From Clostridia bacterium (GTDB lineage Bacteria > Bacillota > Clostridia > Christensenellales > Borkfalkiaceae): a stretch of DNA of 39,886 bases. Made by a program: the position numbers and the translations under genes. The notes below the pieces were generated by a model. It worked only from the letters and a program-made list of their open reading frames with translations, ran no database searches and was not told the origin of the DNA. Shown in pieces: positions 1-7,020 of this stretch (position 1 is its first letter; every line of letters begins with the position of its first letter). The stretch lies in the NCBI GenBank assembly GCA_021204825.1, contig JAJPYR010000072.1, forward strand, positions 1-39,886, given 5' to 3'.

Positions 1-196
1 GATATAATATAGTGTAGGGTGCGGAAGACATTGCTGTTGTTTGTGCGGAACCGGCCTCAAGCCTTGGCATGGATGCCGGAGAGGGGGTGTCACCTGCTGC
101 CTGCAGGCATGAAACCTCTTTAAAAACGTACACAACAAATATACAGATGCATCCATTATGCTGTAATGCTCGGATTAGCATCAGAGAGAATATGAT

Positions 197-1030
197 ATGG
201 AGATAGCATTTTTGTCAGAAAGTGAAGGTTTAGCCACAAGAACAGTGCTCGCATTTGCAATATGCAAGGAATACGCAATAGAGACCGATAACGAGTACAC
301 AGCATATGATGCATGGGAAGCTATAGAAGACGAACTGCATGTCACAGTTGATAAGGTGCGCCACGTGCTTTATCGTGCCCTGATATCTAAGAAGACTGGC
401 CGCAGCATGAGCGCTGCAGTTCCTGTTACACTCAATCTTGCAGCGATAAGCAACTGGCTTAACAACTTTTCCATAGAAGCATTGGAGGCCTTTCGTAGCG
501 ATGTGAAGGCTGATCTTGTGCAGGAAAGGGAGATTAGAGTGAAAGAGAAAACTGCTAGGGAGGAGCTTATTGCACTTTATACTAGGGTAATCAATGGCGA
601 TATTGTAGAAGATGACGAACATGTAGATTTCTTCGTTTCAAAGAGGCAGAAGAGGTTCATCAAGAAGGCAACAAATCTGGATGTACAGGCTAGCCTGAAT
701 CACGTAGAAAAGCAAAACTTAGAACATATCATGATACGCCATGGAAAAGGAAAGGAAGGCAAGTCTCGGAACGATACTACAATGCTTACAGGTGACAGTG
801 TAGGCGATATAGTGGATGTGCTTCTGCACTGTGATACTGCGGAGCTCACATATAATTCTGATGGCTCAGTTAAAACTTACTGGGCATATCCTGACAGAGA
901 TGGTAAGCCTTCATTGCCGGTTACTTTCTCTAAAAGGTTAAATAGCGGGATGATATGCGTTGTTGTAGAGGCAATGTCAGATACTAGGAAAGGTTTACTC
1001 AGAGTCGTGACATCATTCAATCACCACTAG
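197..1030 (+). CDS. BECR-fold (PBECR/MuF-C-like) nuclease-domain protein
   Basis: A 277-residue protein starting at ATG 197 behind a purine-rich AGAGAGAA. The first ~165 residues are charged and mostly helical, with no signal peptide or membrane segment. The last ~105 residues resemble the Barnase-EndoU-ColicinE5/D-RelE (BECR) nuclease domains found in phage and polymorphic-toxin proteins: an EHIMIRHGK segment (His182), then a helix, a hairpin with YWAYPD, a KR pair (246-247), a hydrophobic strand MICVVVEA, and a final strand ending in VVTSF. In that superfamily a His, basic residues and a late Thr/Ser act in RNA cleavage. The domain call is by eye from motif order and is not proven. The gene is more AT-rich than those from 1.8 to 4.4 kb. 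It ends in TAG, only 16 bases before the first of three structured RNA-like elements on the opposite strand. A toxin or phage-derived accessory nuclease is the likeliest role. Confidence 0.55.
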   Translation: MEIAFLSESEGLATRTVLAFAICKEYAIETDNEYTAYDAWEAIEDELHVTVDKVRHVLYRALISKKTGRSMSAAVPVTLNLAAISNWLNNFSIEALEAFRSDVKADLVQEREIRVKEKTAREELIALYTRVINGDIVEDDEHVDFFVSKRQKRFIKKATNLDVQASLNHVEKQNLEHIMIRHGKGKEGKSRNDTTMLTGDSVGDIVDVLLHCDTAELTYNSDGSVKTYWAYPDRDGKPSLPVTFSKRLNSGMICVVVEAMSDTRKGLLRVVTSFNHH

Positions 1031-1046
1031 ATTTAGGTAAAAAAAA

Positions 1047-1146
1047 ACATCCGGCGAGTAAGCGAAGATGCACCTACCTTATGACATACATCATAAGGTG
1101 TCCCCTCCTAAAACGTCCGAAACGCCCTTACTCCTTCTCCTGATGT
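1047..1146 (-). ncRNA. Structured small RNA candidate, copy 1
   Basis: A ~100-nt element whose ends pair (ACATC with GATGT, and GAGTAAG with CTTACTC). It contains an internal hairpin, CCTTATGA/TCATAAGG. Read on the minus strand it ends in a closing stem followed by nine T (complement of A 1039-1047), like an intrinsic terminator. It starts 11 bases after a good -10 box. Two further copies lie at 1382 and 1497. Plus-strand transcription from the preceding gene would also meet a stem and TTTTT here, so the element could serve as a bidirectional terminator. No RNA family is recognised. Confidence 0.6.
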
Positions 1147-1157
1147 TTTTCGAGTTT

Positions 1158-1187
1158 AGTTTACACCAGTTATGTTGCAAAAGTCAA
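1158..1187 (-). promoter_or_regulatory. Minus-strand sigma-A-type promoter for RNA copy 1
   Basis: On the minus strand, TTGACT (1187-1182), an 18-base spacer and TAAACT (1163-1158) precede the 1146-1047 element. The expected start site falls 4-6 bases before the first paired base. Confidence 0.55.
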
Positions 1188-1381
1188 TAGTTCATTTATG
1201 AAAATTTTATGAAATATTTTACGATTTTTGCGTACTATATTCATAAATTCCGTATAAGTGCGAAATTTCAGAAACAGATAATGGCTTCACCTTCAATGAC
1301 TGCTGGAGGGGAAAGCAGGGCCAGATCCTTGCAGGACATTTAGGCTTGGCAACTGCCGTAACGGATTCCGGACATAAAAAA

Positions 1382-1482
1382 ACACCTGGCGAGTAAGTGG
1401 GATATGTGCCTGCCGTATGACTTTCATCATATGGCGTCCATCCCTGTAACGTCCGAAACGGCCTTGCTCCATCTCCAGATGT
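1382..1482 (-). ncRNA. Structured small RNA candidate, copy 2
   Basis: Second copy of the ~100-nt element. The conserved core reads GTTTCGGACGTT on the minus strand. The outer stem ACATCTGG/CCAGGTGT pairs with one G-U on the minus strand, and seven T follow (complement of A 1376-1382). The internal hairpin GCCATATGA/TCATACGGC has one A-C mismatch on this strand but a wobble on the other, so the strand evidence is not unanimous. No promoter of its own is visible. It may be read from the promoter of copy 3, 15 bases upstream of it on this strand. Confidence 0.55.
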
Positions 1483-1496
1483 TTCTCTGGTAAAAG

Positions 1497-1597
1497 ACAC
1501 CCGGCGAGCAAGTGGGTGATGCGCCTGCCATATGACTGGCATCATATAGAGTCCCCCCCTAAAACGTCCGGAACGCCCATGCTCCTTCTCCAGATGT
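1497..1597 (-). ncRNA. Structured small RNA candidate, copy 3
   Basis: Third copy of the element. Its outer stem ACATCTGG/CCGGGTGT closes with two G-U pairs on the minus strand only. The internal hairpin CTATATGA/TCATATGG has one U-G. Compared with copy 1, one internal pair changes from T-A to A-T, keeping the pairing. The terminator-like tail is weak (TCTTTT), which would allow read-through into copy 2. A strong minus-strand promoter lies 13 bases upstream. Confidence 0.58.
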
Positions 1598-1609
1598 CTC
1601 TTTGCATAC

Positions 1610-1638
1610 AGTATACATTACAAGGATTCAGACATCAA
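1610..1638 (-). promoter_or_regulatory. Minus-strand sigma-A-type promoter for RNA copies 3 and 2
   Basis: On the minus strand, TTGATG (1638-1633), a 17-base spacer and TATACT (1615-1610). The distance from the -10 box to the element (12 bases) nearly equals that at copy 1 (11 bases), which supports both calls. Confidence 0.6.
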
Positions 1639-1648
1639 TGGATTCCAC

Positions 1649-1675
1649 AGGGTAAAATTACCCTATTTTGTAGGG
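1649..1675. repeat. Overlapping dyads upstream of the RNA promoter
   Basis: AGGGTAA/TTACCCT (1649-1664) forms a dyad with 7-bp arms. Its right arm also pairs with TAGGG at 1671-1675 (CCCTA/TAGGG). The two pairings exclude each other. The site lies just behind the -35 box of the minus-strand promoter, so an operator is plausible. Confidence 0.4.
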
Positions 1676-1835
1676 ATATATGTACAAATCCCGCATAAGC
1701 ACCAGGAGCCGGACATGCTCCGGGAGCACATGAAAGTCAAGATTCAAACCGCTTTAAGCGCTTGTATATATCATTTGCGGCAAAGCTCAGGCCGGTATAT
1801 TGGGCCAGCAGGGTTTTGCCTTTAAGGAGGGTTGT

Positions 1836-2801
1836 ATGGAAAGTATCAATGAAAGCTGCATCAATGATGCGGATGAGTACGCCGCTTTGGCGCAGGATGT
1901 CATGAAGACATATGAGGAAATGGCCGTAAAGGCGGCCGTAAGCGTGAACAGGGATACATTGCAGATGTACTGGAGCCTCGGGGAGAAGATTTCCAGCGAG
2001 GATACAGTGCGCAGGCACGGGACCCATTACATAGGGGTGGCTGCAAGGCGCCTCAAGGCAGAACTGCCGGACAGGGACTGTTTTACAACAACCAGCCTCG
2101 GTTACATGCGCCGTTTTTACATGCTGTACAGGGGAGTGGAGCCGGAGGAGCTGGAAGCGCTTTTCTGCCTTCCGTGGTCATACCACAAGAGCATCATAGA
2201 CCGCTGCACAGGGGACCCGGACAAGGCTCTGTATTATGCGGCTCTGGCGCTTGCCACAGGCATGTCCAGGGATGCGCTCAAGACGCGCATGGACCTCTCG
2301 TTCTTTGAGAGTGCCGGAAGGCCCGGGACGGAGCTTAAGTTCCGTCTTCCGGAATACGGGTCGGAGCTTTGCAATGAGCTCATGCTGGATCTTGCGGACG
2401 CGCTGCCCTCAGGGCGCCGCATGGCAAAAAAGGCCAGGGAGCCTTTGAAGAAGTCCCTTACACGCTTCTTTCTGTACAAGGGGCTTGCGTACATAGGAAC
2501 AGATGTGTCCGCGCGTGTGGGAGAGAGGCACGTATGCCTGGATCTCGTCATGTACATCCGTGAGATGCGCCGCTCACTTATTGTGGAATTTGTGGCAGAG
2601 GCCGTAAGCTCAGCGGACAGGGAGACCATCCTTCTCCACGCCGCAGCCCTGGATGAAACCCGCGCGGAAGGGGAAGGGGAAACCATAGGCCTTTTAATCT
2701 GCAGGGCAGAGGACGGCATATATGCCCGCTATGTCTGCCGCACTCCAGATATCCTTGCAGCCCTTCCCGCGGAAGAGGCCATAGAGGCGTATCTGGCATA
2801 G
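1836..2801 (+). CDS. DUF1016/YhcG-like PDDEXK-family protein, probably catalytically defective
   Basis: A 321-residue protein starting at ATG 1836. AAGGAGG at 1824-1830 decides this start over an in-frame ATG at 1800. The N-terminal half fits the DUF1016 N-terminal domain: MYWSLGEKI around residue 44, then LGYMRRFYMLY (88-98) and LPWSYHKSII (112-121). The C-terminal half fits the YhcG-type nuclease domain: FFLYKGLAYIG (211-221), Asp236 in CLDLVMY, and the strand LIVEFV (248-253), then TIGLLICR (283-290). In active family members that strand ends in E-L-K. Here it is E251-F-V253, so the catalytic lysine is missing. YhcG proteins are linked to restriction systems and mobile elements. A stretch of hairpins follows the gene. 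Family assignment is good; loss of activity is inferred from one residue. Confidence 0.75.
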   Translation: MESINESCINDADEYAALAQDVMKTYEEMAVKAAVSVNRDTLQMYWSLGEKISSEDTVRRHGTHYIGVAARRLKAELPDRDCFTTTSLGYMRRFYMLYRGVEPEELEALFCLPWSYHKSIIDRCTGDPDKALYYAALALATGMSRDALKTRMDLSFFESAGRPGTELKFRLPEYGSELCNELMLDLADALPSGRRMAKKAREPLKKSLTRFFLYKGLAYIGTDVSARVGERHVCLDLVMYIREMRRSLIVEFVAEAVSSADRETILLHAAALDETRAEGEGETIGLLICRAEDGIYARYVCRTPDILAALPAEEAIEAYLA

Positions 2802-2806
2802 CCCTA

Positions 2807-2986
2807 AAGCCCGGACGGGCTTATGCTGTCTTCCGGATAAGCTTTGGAAGGTGAAGGCAGGCGCAGACCGGTTAAAATCCGGCAGTAAAAGCCGTTTTGC
2901 ACGAAAACGGCTGCATAAAGAGTGCGGATGTTAATGAACTTTAACATCTGCAAACCCTTTGTTTAAACACGCATAAAAGCGTTTTT
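2807..2986 (+). promoter_or_regulatory. Cluster of intergenic hairpins
   Basis: The 246-base gap before the next gene holds consecutive stems. They are AAGCCC/GGGCTT (2807-2822), GCTTAT/ATAAGC (2819-2842, excluding the first), a perfect 9-bp stem AGCCGTTTT/AAAACGGCT (2890-2912), an 11-bp stem with one G-U (2924-2951), and ACGC/GCGT followed by TTTTT (2969-2986). The last resembles a weak terminator. A structured leader of the 3048 gene or a small RNA are both possible. Confidence 0.45.
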
Positions 2987-3047
2987 ATATCATTATGTAA
3001 GGTGCGGGCACCGGAGCCCGCAGAAGATCATATTCAGGAGGTATGTC

Positions 3048-4454
3048 ATGTGGACAATATCTAAGGCATTCATTATGAAGTGCACATTCACGCAGGGCAG
3101 GTTTTTCAGCATTCTGTCCAACTGGCTCAAAAGAGACGGCTCGCTGAGGGCTTTCGGAGAGGCCCTGGAAGGGACAGGAATAGAGAAGCTGTCTCTTGCC
3201 GGAGCAGGCTGCAGCTTTGAGACATTCTGCACGGAAAAAGAGGGGAAGAAGTATACAGCAGTCCGCTGCACAAAGGATGCAGACGGAGCAACAGGCACCA
3301 TGGACGCCATATATGAACAGGCATCAGACGGCTCGCAGAAGGTGTATCTGCACATAAACGGCTTATCTGAGGGCGCCGGCAGTGCATCCGGCTTCGGATA
3401 TGAGACGGTGCGCATGTTCGCAGGCTCCAGGTATGCGGAGAAGGGCATGATTCCCGTATCGGACAGGTCTGTTGAGGCTTCCATCGCGGAAGAGGGATGG
3501 CTCATACCTGCCATATCTGGGCAACATACAGAGGACATGGCTGTGGTAATCATATCCCAGCCTTTTTACAGGGCAGACTATGACGCGGATGCGGATGCGC
3601 TTGCAAAGGCTCTGGAAGGCGTAGCCTGCATAGTGTGCGCAGACAGGAGATACACCTGGCAGATGCGCAGAAGAGGATACATACTGCCGTACAACGGTGC
3701 GGCTGCGATATACATGAACGGCTCTAGGCGCGGCCTGTACAGGCCGGACCCTGCCGCAGGAGTGTCCCTGACAGAAACGCTCCTCAAGGAGACGCTCCGC
3801 CTTTCTTCCATGACAGAGCTTCCTTCCTGGGAGTCCCTCACTGAAGAGGGCACAGGCATGCAGGGGATGCATGCGCAGGACACAGATATGAATGAGCTTC
3901 TGGAAGACGCCTTTTCCGCCAACACAAGCCTGGAGAAAGAGGTACGGGAGCTCAAGGAGAAGGTAACGGCCCTCTCTGCGGAGAACAGCATGCTGCTTTC
4001 CAGGGCCTCGCGCCGCAAATCATCCACAGATGCCCCTTCAGCGGACTTCATCATACGCAAGGGCGATGTTCCTGAGTTCTATGACGAGGAGCAGTATGAC
4101 ATGATCATAAGCATACTCCAGAACGCTCTTGCGAACTGCACCGCAGACACCAGGCAGAAGGAGCTGCTTGAGCAGGTTCTCGCCAACAACCCCATACGCG
4201 GCAACGGGAAGGAGATCTTCGACACCGTCAAGCGCGTCTTCACATCCGGCCGCAGGCTCACTGCAAAGGACGCCTCGGACCTCAGCCGCGTGGGCATACG
4301 CATAGTCTCGGACAACAAGCACTACAAGCTGGTCTTCAAGGACAATTCCAAGTACATGTTCATCCTTTCCAAAACTCCCAGCGACCACAGCTGCACCGGA
4401 AAGAACATGGCATCCGAGATCATCTCCAGGCTCTCCGTCTACAAGAAGGCATAA
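3048..4454 (+). CDS. Unknown accessory protein, paralogue of the 10081 gene
   Basis: A 468-residue protein with AGGAGG at 3036-3041, six bases before ATG 3048. I do not recognise the family. It aligns over its whole length with the protein at 10081-11493. Both have an N-terminal MK-[CP]-[ST]-FTQ segment. Both have a strand-like V-V-I-[IV]-S-Q block (166-175), then D-x-LAK and an NG-[AS]-[AV]-AIY motif. A central coiled coil follows (roughly 275-330), and the C-terminus carries HYK-[LV]-[IV]-FKDN and PSD...TGKN (about 425-455). That end loosely recalls small alpha/beta RNA-binding or HicA-like folds, but this is weak. No signal peptide or membrane segment is present. The gene stands alone, with gaps of ~250 and ~320 bases on either side. 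Confidence 0.8.
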   Translation: MWTISKAFIMKCTFTQGRFFSILSNWLKRDGSLRAFGEALEGTGIEKLSLAGAGCSFETFCTEKEGKKYTAVRCTKDADGATGTMDAIYEQASDGSQKVYLHINGLSEGAGSASGFGYETVRMFAGSRYAEKGMIPVSDRSVEASIAEEGWLIPAISGQHTEDMAVVIISQPFYRADYDADADALAKALEGVACIVCADRRYTWQMRRRGYILPYNGAAAIYMNGSRRGLYRPDPAAGVSLTETLLKETLRLSSMTELPSWESLTEEGTGMQGMHAQDTDMNELLEDAFSANTSLEKEVRELKEKVTALSAENSMLLSRASRRKSSTDAPSADFIIRKGDVPEFYDEEQYDMIISILQNALANCTADTRQKELLEQVLANNPIRGNGKEIFDTVKRVFTSGRRLTAKDASDLSRVGIRIVSDNKHYKLVFKDNSKYMFILSKTPSDHSCTGKNMASEIISRLSVYKKA

Positions 4455-4620
4455 CGCCTTCCACAGCACTCTGTGCCGTCCCGTCATGGGCCGGACACAG
4501 CACAGGACACAAACTTCCAAAGCAGGAATCATACACATATATCCACGCAGAATGGCGTCTTTTCCTCTGCAGAAACACGCCAAACCGCTCCAGGCAGCAA
4601 TCCAGCGCAGGGCGGACTTA

Positions 4621-4649
4621 TTGACACCGGCAAAGCCCGGTGATACAAT
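4621..4649 (+). promoter_or_regulatory. Sigma-A promoter with a dyad in its spacer
   Basis: TTGACA (4621-4626), a 17-base spacer and TACAAT (4644-4649). The dyad CACCGG/CCGGTG (4625-4642) fills the spacer, the expected place for a repressor site. It lies ~125 bases before the papain-fold gene and is the only good promoter before the toxin/immunity array. A TGCACAT direct repeat (4743 and 4755) follows in the leader. Confidence 0.65.
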
Positions 4650-4773
4650 ATGCCTGTTTGAAACAGATCTTCCGAAGGCCATACAGTCCCTTTCCAAAGT
4701 CTGCTGAATTCCCGGATTGCTGCAGTGCAGAGCATCCATGCGTGCACATGACAAATGCACATAACATGCAATC

Positions 4774-5424
4774 ATGATGGGAATATTCGGTAATATATTT
4801 GGCCGCAAGTCAGGCAGAAAGTCATCCGGCGCAAAGCGTGATGACACTCGTATAACCATACATAGAAGGTTAAGGGATGTTACTATAGTCAAGGGTGCCC
4901 CCATGTCTTTTGAAGAGGCAAACAGAGGGCACTGCAATCCGTATTACTGGATGGGCCGTGGCCACAAGTCCAATTGCCAGGCTTGTATTGCCGCATGTAT
5001 CGCGAGACTTAGAGGGTTCAGAGTCAGGGCGCAGGCATTCAGCATGAGAAAAACTGCTATGGTGAAATTGTCTAAAGACACATCACTGGCATATCTCACG
5101 GATAACGGCTTGCACCCTAATCAGGTAAGGATGCGCGGAGAAGATTATTTAAGTAATCTGAACAAGGTGATGAATGACGGCGATGTATTTAGTGTACAGT
5201 TCCTAAAAATAAGGAAAAGGTCTGGTCATATATGCATTGCAATGAAGGAAAGAGGTGATGTTTTCCTTTATGATCCTCAGAAGGGGACTGTAATGCGTTC
5301 TGTTTGTGACATAGACGGGTACATGAGGAATGCGGATAAGAACACTATCCAGATTATGAACCTCACACATGTATCCATAGATACAAACTTCTGCGGGGAC
5401 ATATTCAAGAAAGCAAAAAGATAG
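4774..5424 (+). CDS. Papain-fold toxin-like protein (putative glutamine deamidase or peptidase)
   Basis: A 216-residue protein. The first ~45 residues are basic with no signal peptide. The rest fits the papain-fold toxin type of polymorphic toxin systems, which deamidate or cleave host proteins: Cys68 in SNCQAC followed by a helix, RVRAQAF, a middle region with L-x-x-L-x-K-V-M-x-x-GD, His152 in RSGHICIAM, and Asp167/Gln169 in VFLYDPQKG. This gives the expected Cys-His-Asp order. The domain call is by motif. No large N-terminal secretion or delivery domain is present, so it resembles an orphan toxin cassette. No clear ribosome site precedes ATG 4774 (ATG 4777 is also possible), suggesting low translation. 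The first of four tandem small genes starts 22 bases downstream, the usual layout for a toxin and its immunity genes. Confidence 0.65.
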   Translation: MMGIFGNIFGRKSGRKSSGAKRDDTRITIHRRLRDVTIVKGAPMSFEEANRGHCNPYYWMGRGHKSNCQACIAACIARLRGFRVRAQAFSMRKTAMVKLSKDTSLAYLTDNGLHPNQVRMRGEDYLSNLNKVMNDGDVFSVQFLKIRKRSGHICIAMKERGDVFLYDPQKGTVMRSVCDIDGYMRNADKNTIQIMNLTHVSIDTNFCGDIFKKAKR

Positions 5425-5445
5425 ACTTTACAGGAGAATTGCATT

Positions 5446-5706
5446 ATGACACGAAGAGCAGAGAAGAAGGTAAAGAGAATCATGCGTTGGTTTTCGGCCG
5501 ATGGATATGAGCGCGGCTATGACTGGAAAGGTTATGAGGTCTACGAACCTGTGTATGCCAAACCTATGTACATCGGAGGACCATTTGTCATCTTTGTGAA
5601 AGGAAACAAAGTTTGGCTTGCTCCGGATGACGAAGGGGAAGAGTATATTCATTACAGCATACTGAAGGCAGATGAGGAAGAAAGAAGGGCAGCTGGTCAG
5701 ACCTGA
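5446..5706 (+). CDS. Putative immunity protein, tandem copy 1
   Basis: An 86-residue acidic-ended protein with AGGAG about 12 bases before ATG 5446. The family is not recognised. A basic N-terminal helix is followed by the conserved core YDWKGYEVYEPVY, MYIGG, VIFVKGNKVWLAP and EYIHYSILKAD, predicted as a small mainly beta domain, and a charged tail. Its place 22 bases after a papain-fold toxin-like gene, and its four copies, suggest an immunity protein. That role is inferred from context only. A terminator-like hairpin follows. Confidence 0.7.
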   Translation: MTRRAEKKVKRIMRWFSADGYERGYDWKGYEVYEPVYAKPMYIGGPFVIFVKGNKVWLAPDDEGEEYIHYSILKADEEERRAAGQT

Positions 5707-5738
5707 TTCTGACTGCCTGCACTCAGATATAAAAAAAC

Positions 5739-5780
5739 AGCCCGTATGGTCATATGGCCATATGGGCTTGAGTTTTAATT
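5739..5780 (+). terminator. Intrinsic terminator after immunity copy 1
   Basis: An 11-bp stem (5739-5749 with 5758-5768, one G-U), loop of eight, then TTTTAATT. An A7 run precedes it, so it could work on both strands. Confidence 0.6.
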
Positions 5781-5846
5781 AGGGGAAGTACTACACAGTA
5801 GGGGCCATTAACGCGTCCCAGTAAAAAAGACTTGGGGTGAGAGACA

Positions 5847-6107
5847 ATGACACGAAGGGCAGAGAGGAAGGTGAAGAGAATCATGCGTGGTATATCGGCC
5901 GAAGGATATGAGCGCGGCTATGACTGGAAAGGATATGAGGTTTACGAACCTGTGTATCCTGAATTTATGTACATCGGTGATGCGCTTTTTATCTTTGTGA
6001 AAGGAAACAAGGCCTGGCTTGCTCCATATGATGAAGGAAGAGCATATATACACTATAGTATACTGAAGGCAGATGAAGAAGAAAGAAGAGCAGCTGACCA
6101 GAACTGA
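5847..6107 (+). CDS. Putative immunity protein, tandem copy 2
   Basis: An 86-residue paralogue of the 5446 protein, preceded by GGGGTGAG. It shares its N-terminal third with copy 3 (RGISA, YERGYDWK, EPVYPE). It differs in the core (MYIGDALFIFVKGNKAWLAP instead of MYIGGPLVIF), so it is the most divergent copy in the likely binding region. No terminator hairpin follows it, unlike copies 1 and 3. Confidence 0.7.
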   Translation: MTRRAERKVKRIMRGISAEGYERGYDWKGYEVYEPVYPEFMYIGDALFIFVKGNKAWLAPYDEGRAYIHYSILKADEEERRAADQN

Positions 6108-6236
6108 TTTTGGCAAGCATCTTGCAAGGCGTTTCAATGAGCCATATAGGATAGAATTGAGGTTTCTCTAAGAGAAGTCCCTTCACAGTATAGGCTATCA
6201 ACGCAGCCCCGTGAGCTGAATTTTGAGGATGAGACA

Positions 6237-6494
6237 ATGACACGAAGGGCAGAGAGGAAGGTGAAGAGAATCATACGTGGTATATCGGCCAGTGGATATG
6301 AGCGCGGCTATGACTGGAAAGAATATGAGGTTTACGAACCTGTGTATCCTGAACTTATGTACATCGGAGGTCCACTGGTCATCTTTGTGAGAGGGAACAA
6401 AGTTTGGCTTGCTTCACGTGATGAAGGGAACGAGTATATTCATTTTCGCAGACTGAAGATGGAAGAAGAAAGAAGAGCAGCTGGTCAGAACTGA
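6237..6494 (+). CDS. Putative immunity protein, tandem copy 3
   Basis: An 85-residue paralogue with TGAGGATGAG before ATG 6237. Its N-terminal part nearly equals copy 2, while its middle MYIGGPLVIFV equals copy 4. Its C-terminal part is diverged (YIHFRRLKMEEE) and one residue shorter. A hairpin like that after copy 1 follows. Confidence 0.7.
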   Translation: MTRRAERKVKRIIRGISASGYERGYDWKEYEVYEPVYPELMYIGGPLVIFVRGNKVWLASRDEGNEYIHFRRLKMEEERRAAGQN

Positions 6495-6526
6495 TTCTGG
6501 CCGTCTGTACTCAGATATACAAAAAC

Positions 6527-6567
6527 AGCCCGTATGACCACATGACCATATGGGCTTGAGTTTCAAT
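6527..6567 (+). terminator. Terminator-like hairpin after immunity copy 3
   Basis: A repeat of the hairpin after copy 1: AGCCCGTATG pairs with CATATGGGCT. The loop is altered and the T tract is broken (TTTCAATT). Confidence 0.5.
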
Positions 6568-6635
6568 TAGAGGGAAAGTACTACACAGTAGGGGCTATTA
6601 ACACGGCTTGGGGAGAAGGCTTGGAGGATGAGATA

Positions 6636-6896
6636 ATGACACGTGCAGCCAAGAAGGAATTGAAGAATATCATACATGAGATGTCTGCTAAAGGATATAG
6701 GCGCGGCTATGACTGGAAAGGATATGAGGTCTACGAACCTGTGTATGCCAAACCTATGTACATCGGAGGTCCACTGGTCATCTTTGTGAAAGGAAACAAA
6801 GTTTGGCTTGCTCCGCATGACGAAGGGGAAGAGTATATTCATTACAGCATACTGAAGGCAGATGAGGAGGAAAGAAGGGCAGCTGGCCAGACCTGA
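6636..6896 (+). CDS. Putative immunity protein, tandem copy 4
   Basis: An 86-residue paralogue. GGAGG at 6623-6627 supports ATG 6636 over the in-frame TTG 6621. The first 22 residues differ strongly from the other copies (MTRAAKKELKNIIHEMS). From residue 23 on it matches copy 1 except at two positions, which points to recent gene conversion or duplication. Confidence 0.7.
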   Translation: MTRAAKKELKNIIHEMSAKGYRRGYDWKGYEVYEPVYAKPMYIGGPLVIFVKGNKVWLAPHDEGEEYIHYSILKADEEERRAAGQT

Positions 6897-7020
6897 TGCT
6901 GCTTGCTGTCATTTAACAACAGCCCGCACGGCATCATGTCCTGTGGTTTGTGCAGTATGTCATTGCACGGGTGCCACGGAGTGTGCTAATATGGCACCAT
7001 ACAGAGGCATGCGAGAGGAT

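Larger units (their letters stand above)
5446..6896 (+). repeat. Four-unit tandem gene duplication, period about 400 bases
   Basis: Units start at 5446, 5847, 6237 and 6636 (spacings 401, 390 and 399). Intergenic DNA is repeated too: GTACTACACAGTAGGGGC occurs before units 2 and 4, and a diverged form before unit 3. The duplicated block is therefore gene plus spacer. Confidence 0.9.

Noticed and set aside
1219..1545. Minus-strand frames with repeated GDGARPFRTLQGW-like peptides
   Set aside because: The peptide repeats only follow from the RNA-like element copies; frames differ between copies and no ribosome site is present.
1047..1597. CRISPR array, integron attC sites or transposon ends as explanation of the three repeats
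   Set aside because: Units are ~100 bases, unevenly spaced (335 and 115 bases), without short identical repeats and unique spacers, recombination-site cores, target duplications or a transposase.
4486..4707. 73-codon plus-strand frame before the toxin-like gene
   Set aside because: It spans the TTGACA/TACAAT promoter and has no ribosome site or protein-like pattern.
4038..4937. 299-codon minus-strand frame
   Set aside because: It lies opposite the 3' end of the 3048 gene and the start of the toxin-like gene, has low-complexity Val/Leu/Cys composition and no ribosome site.
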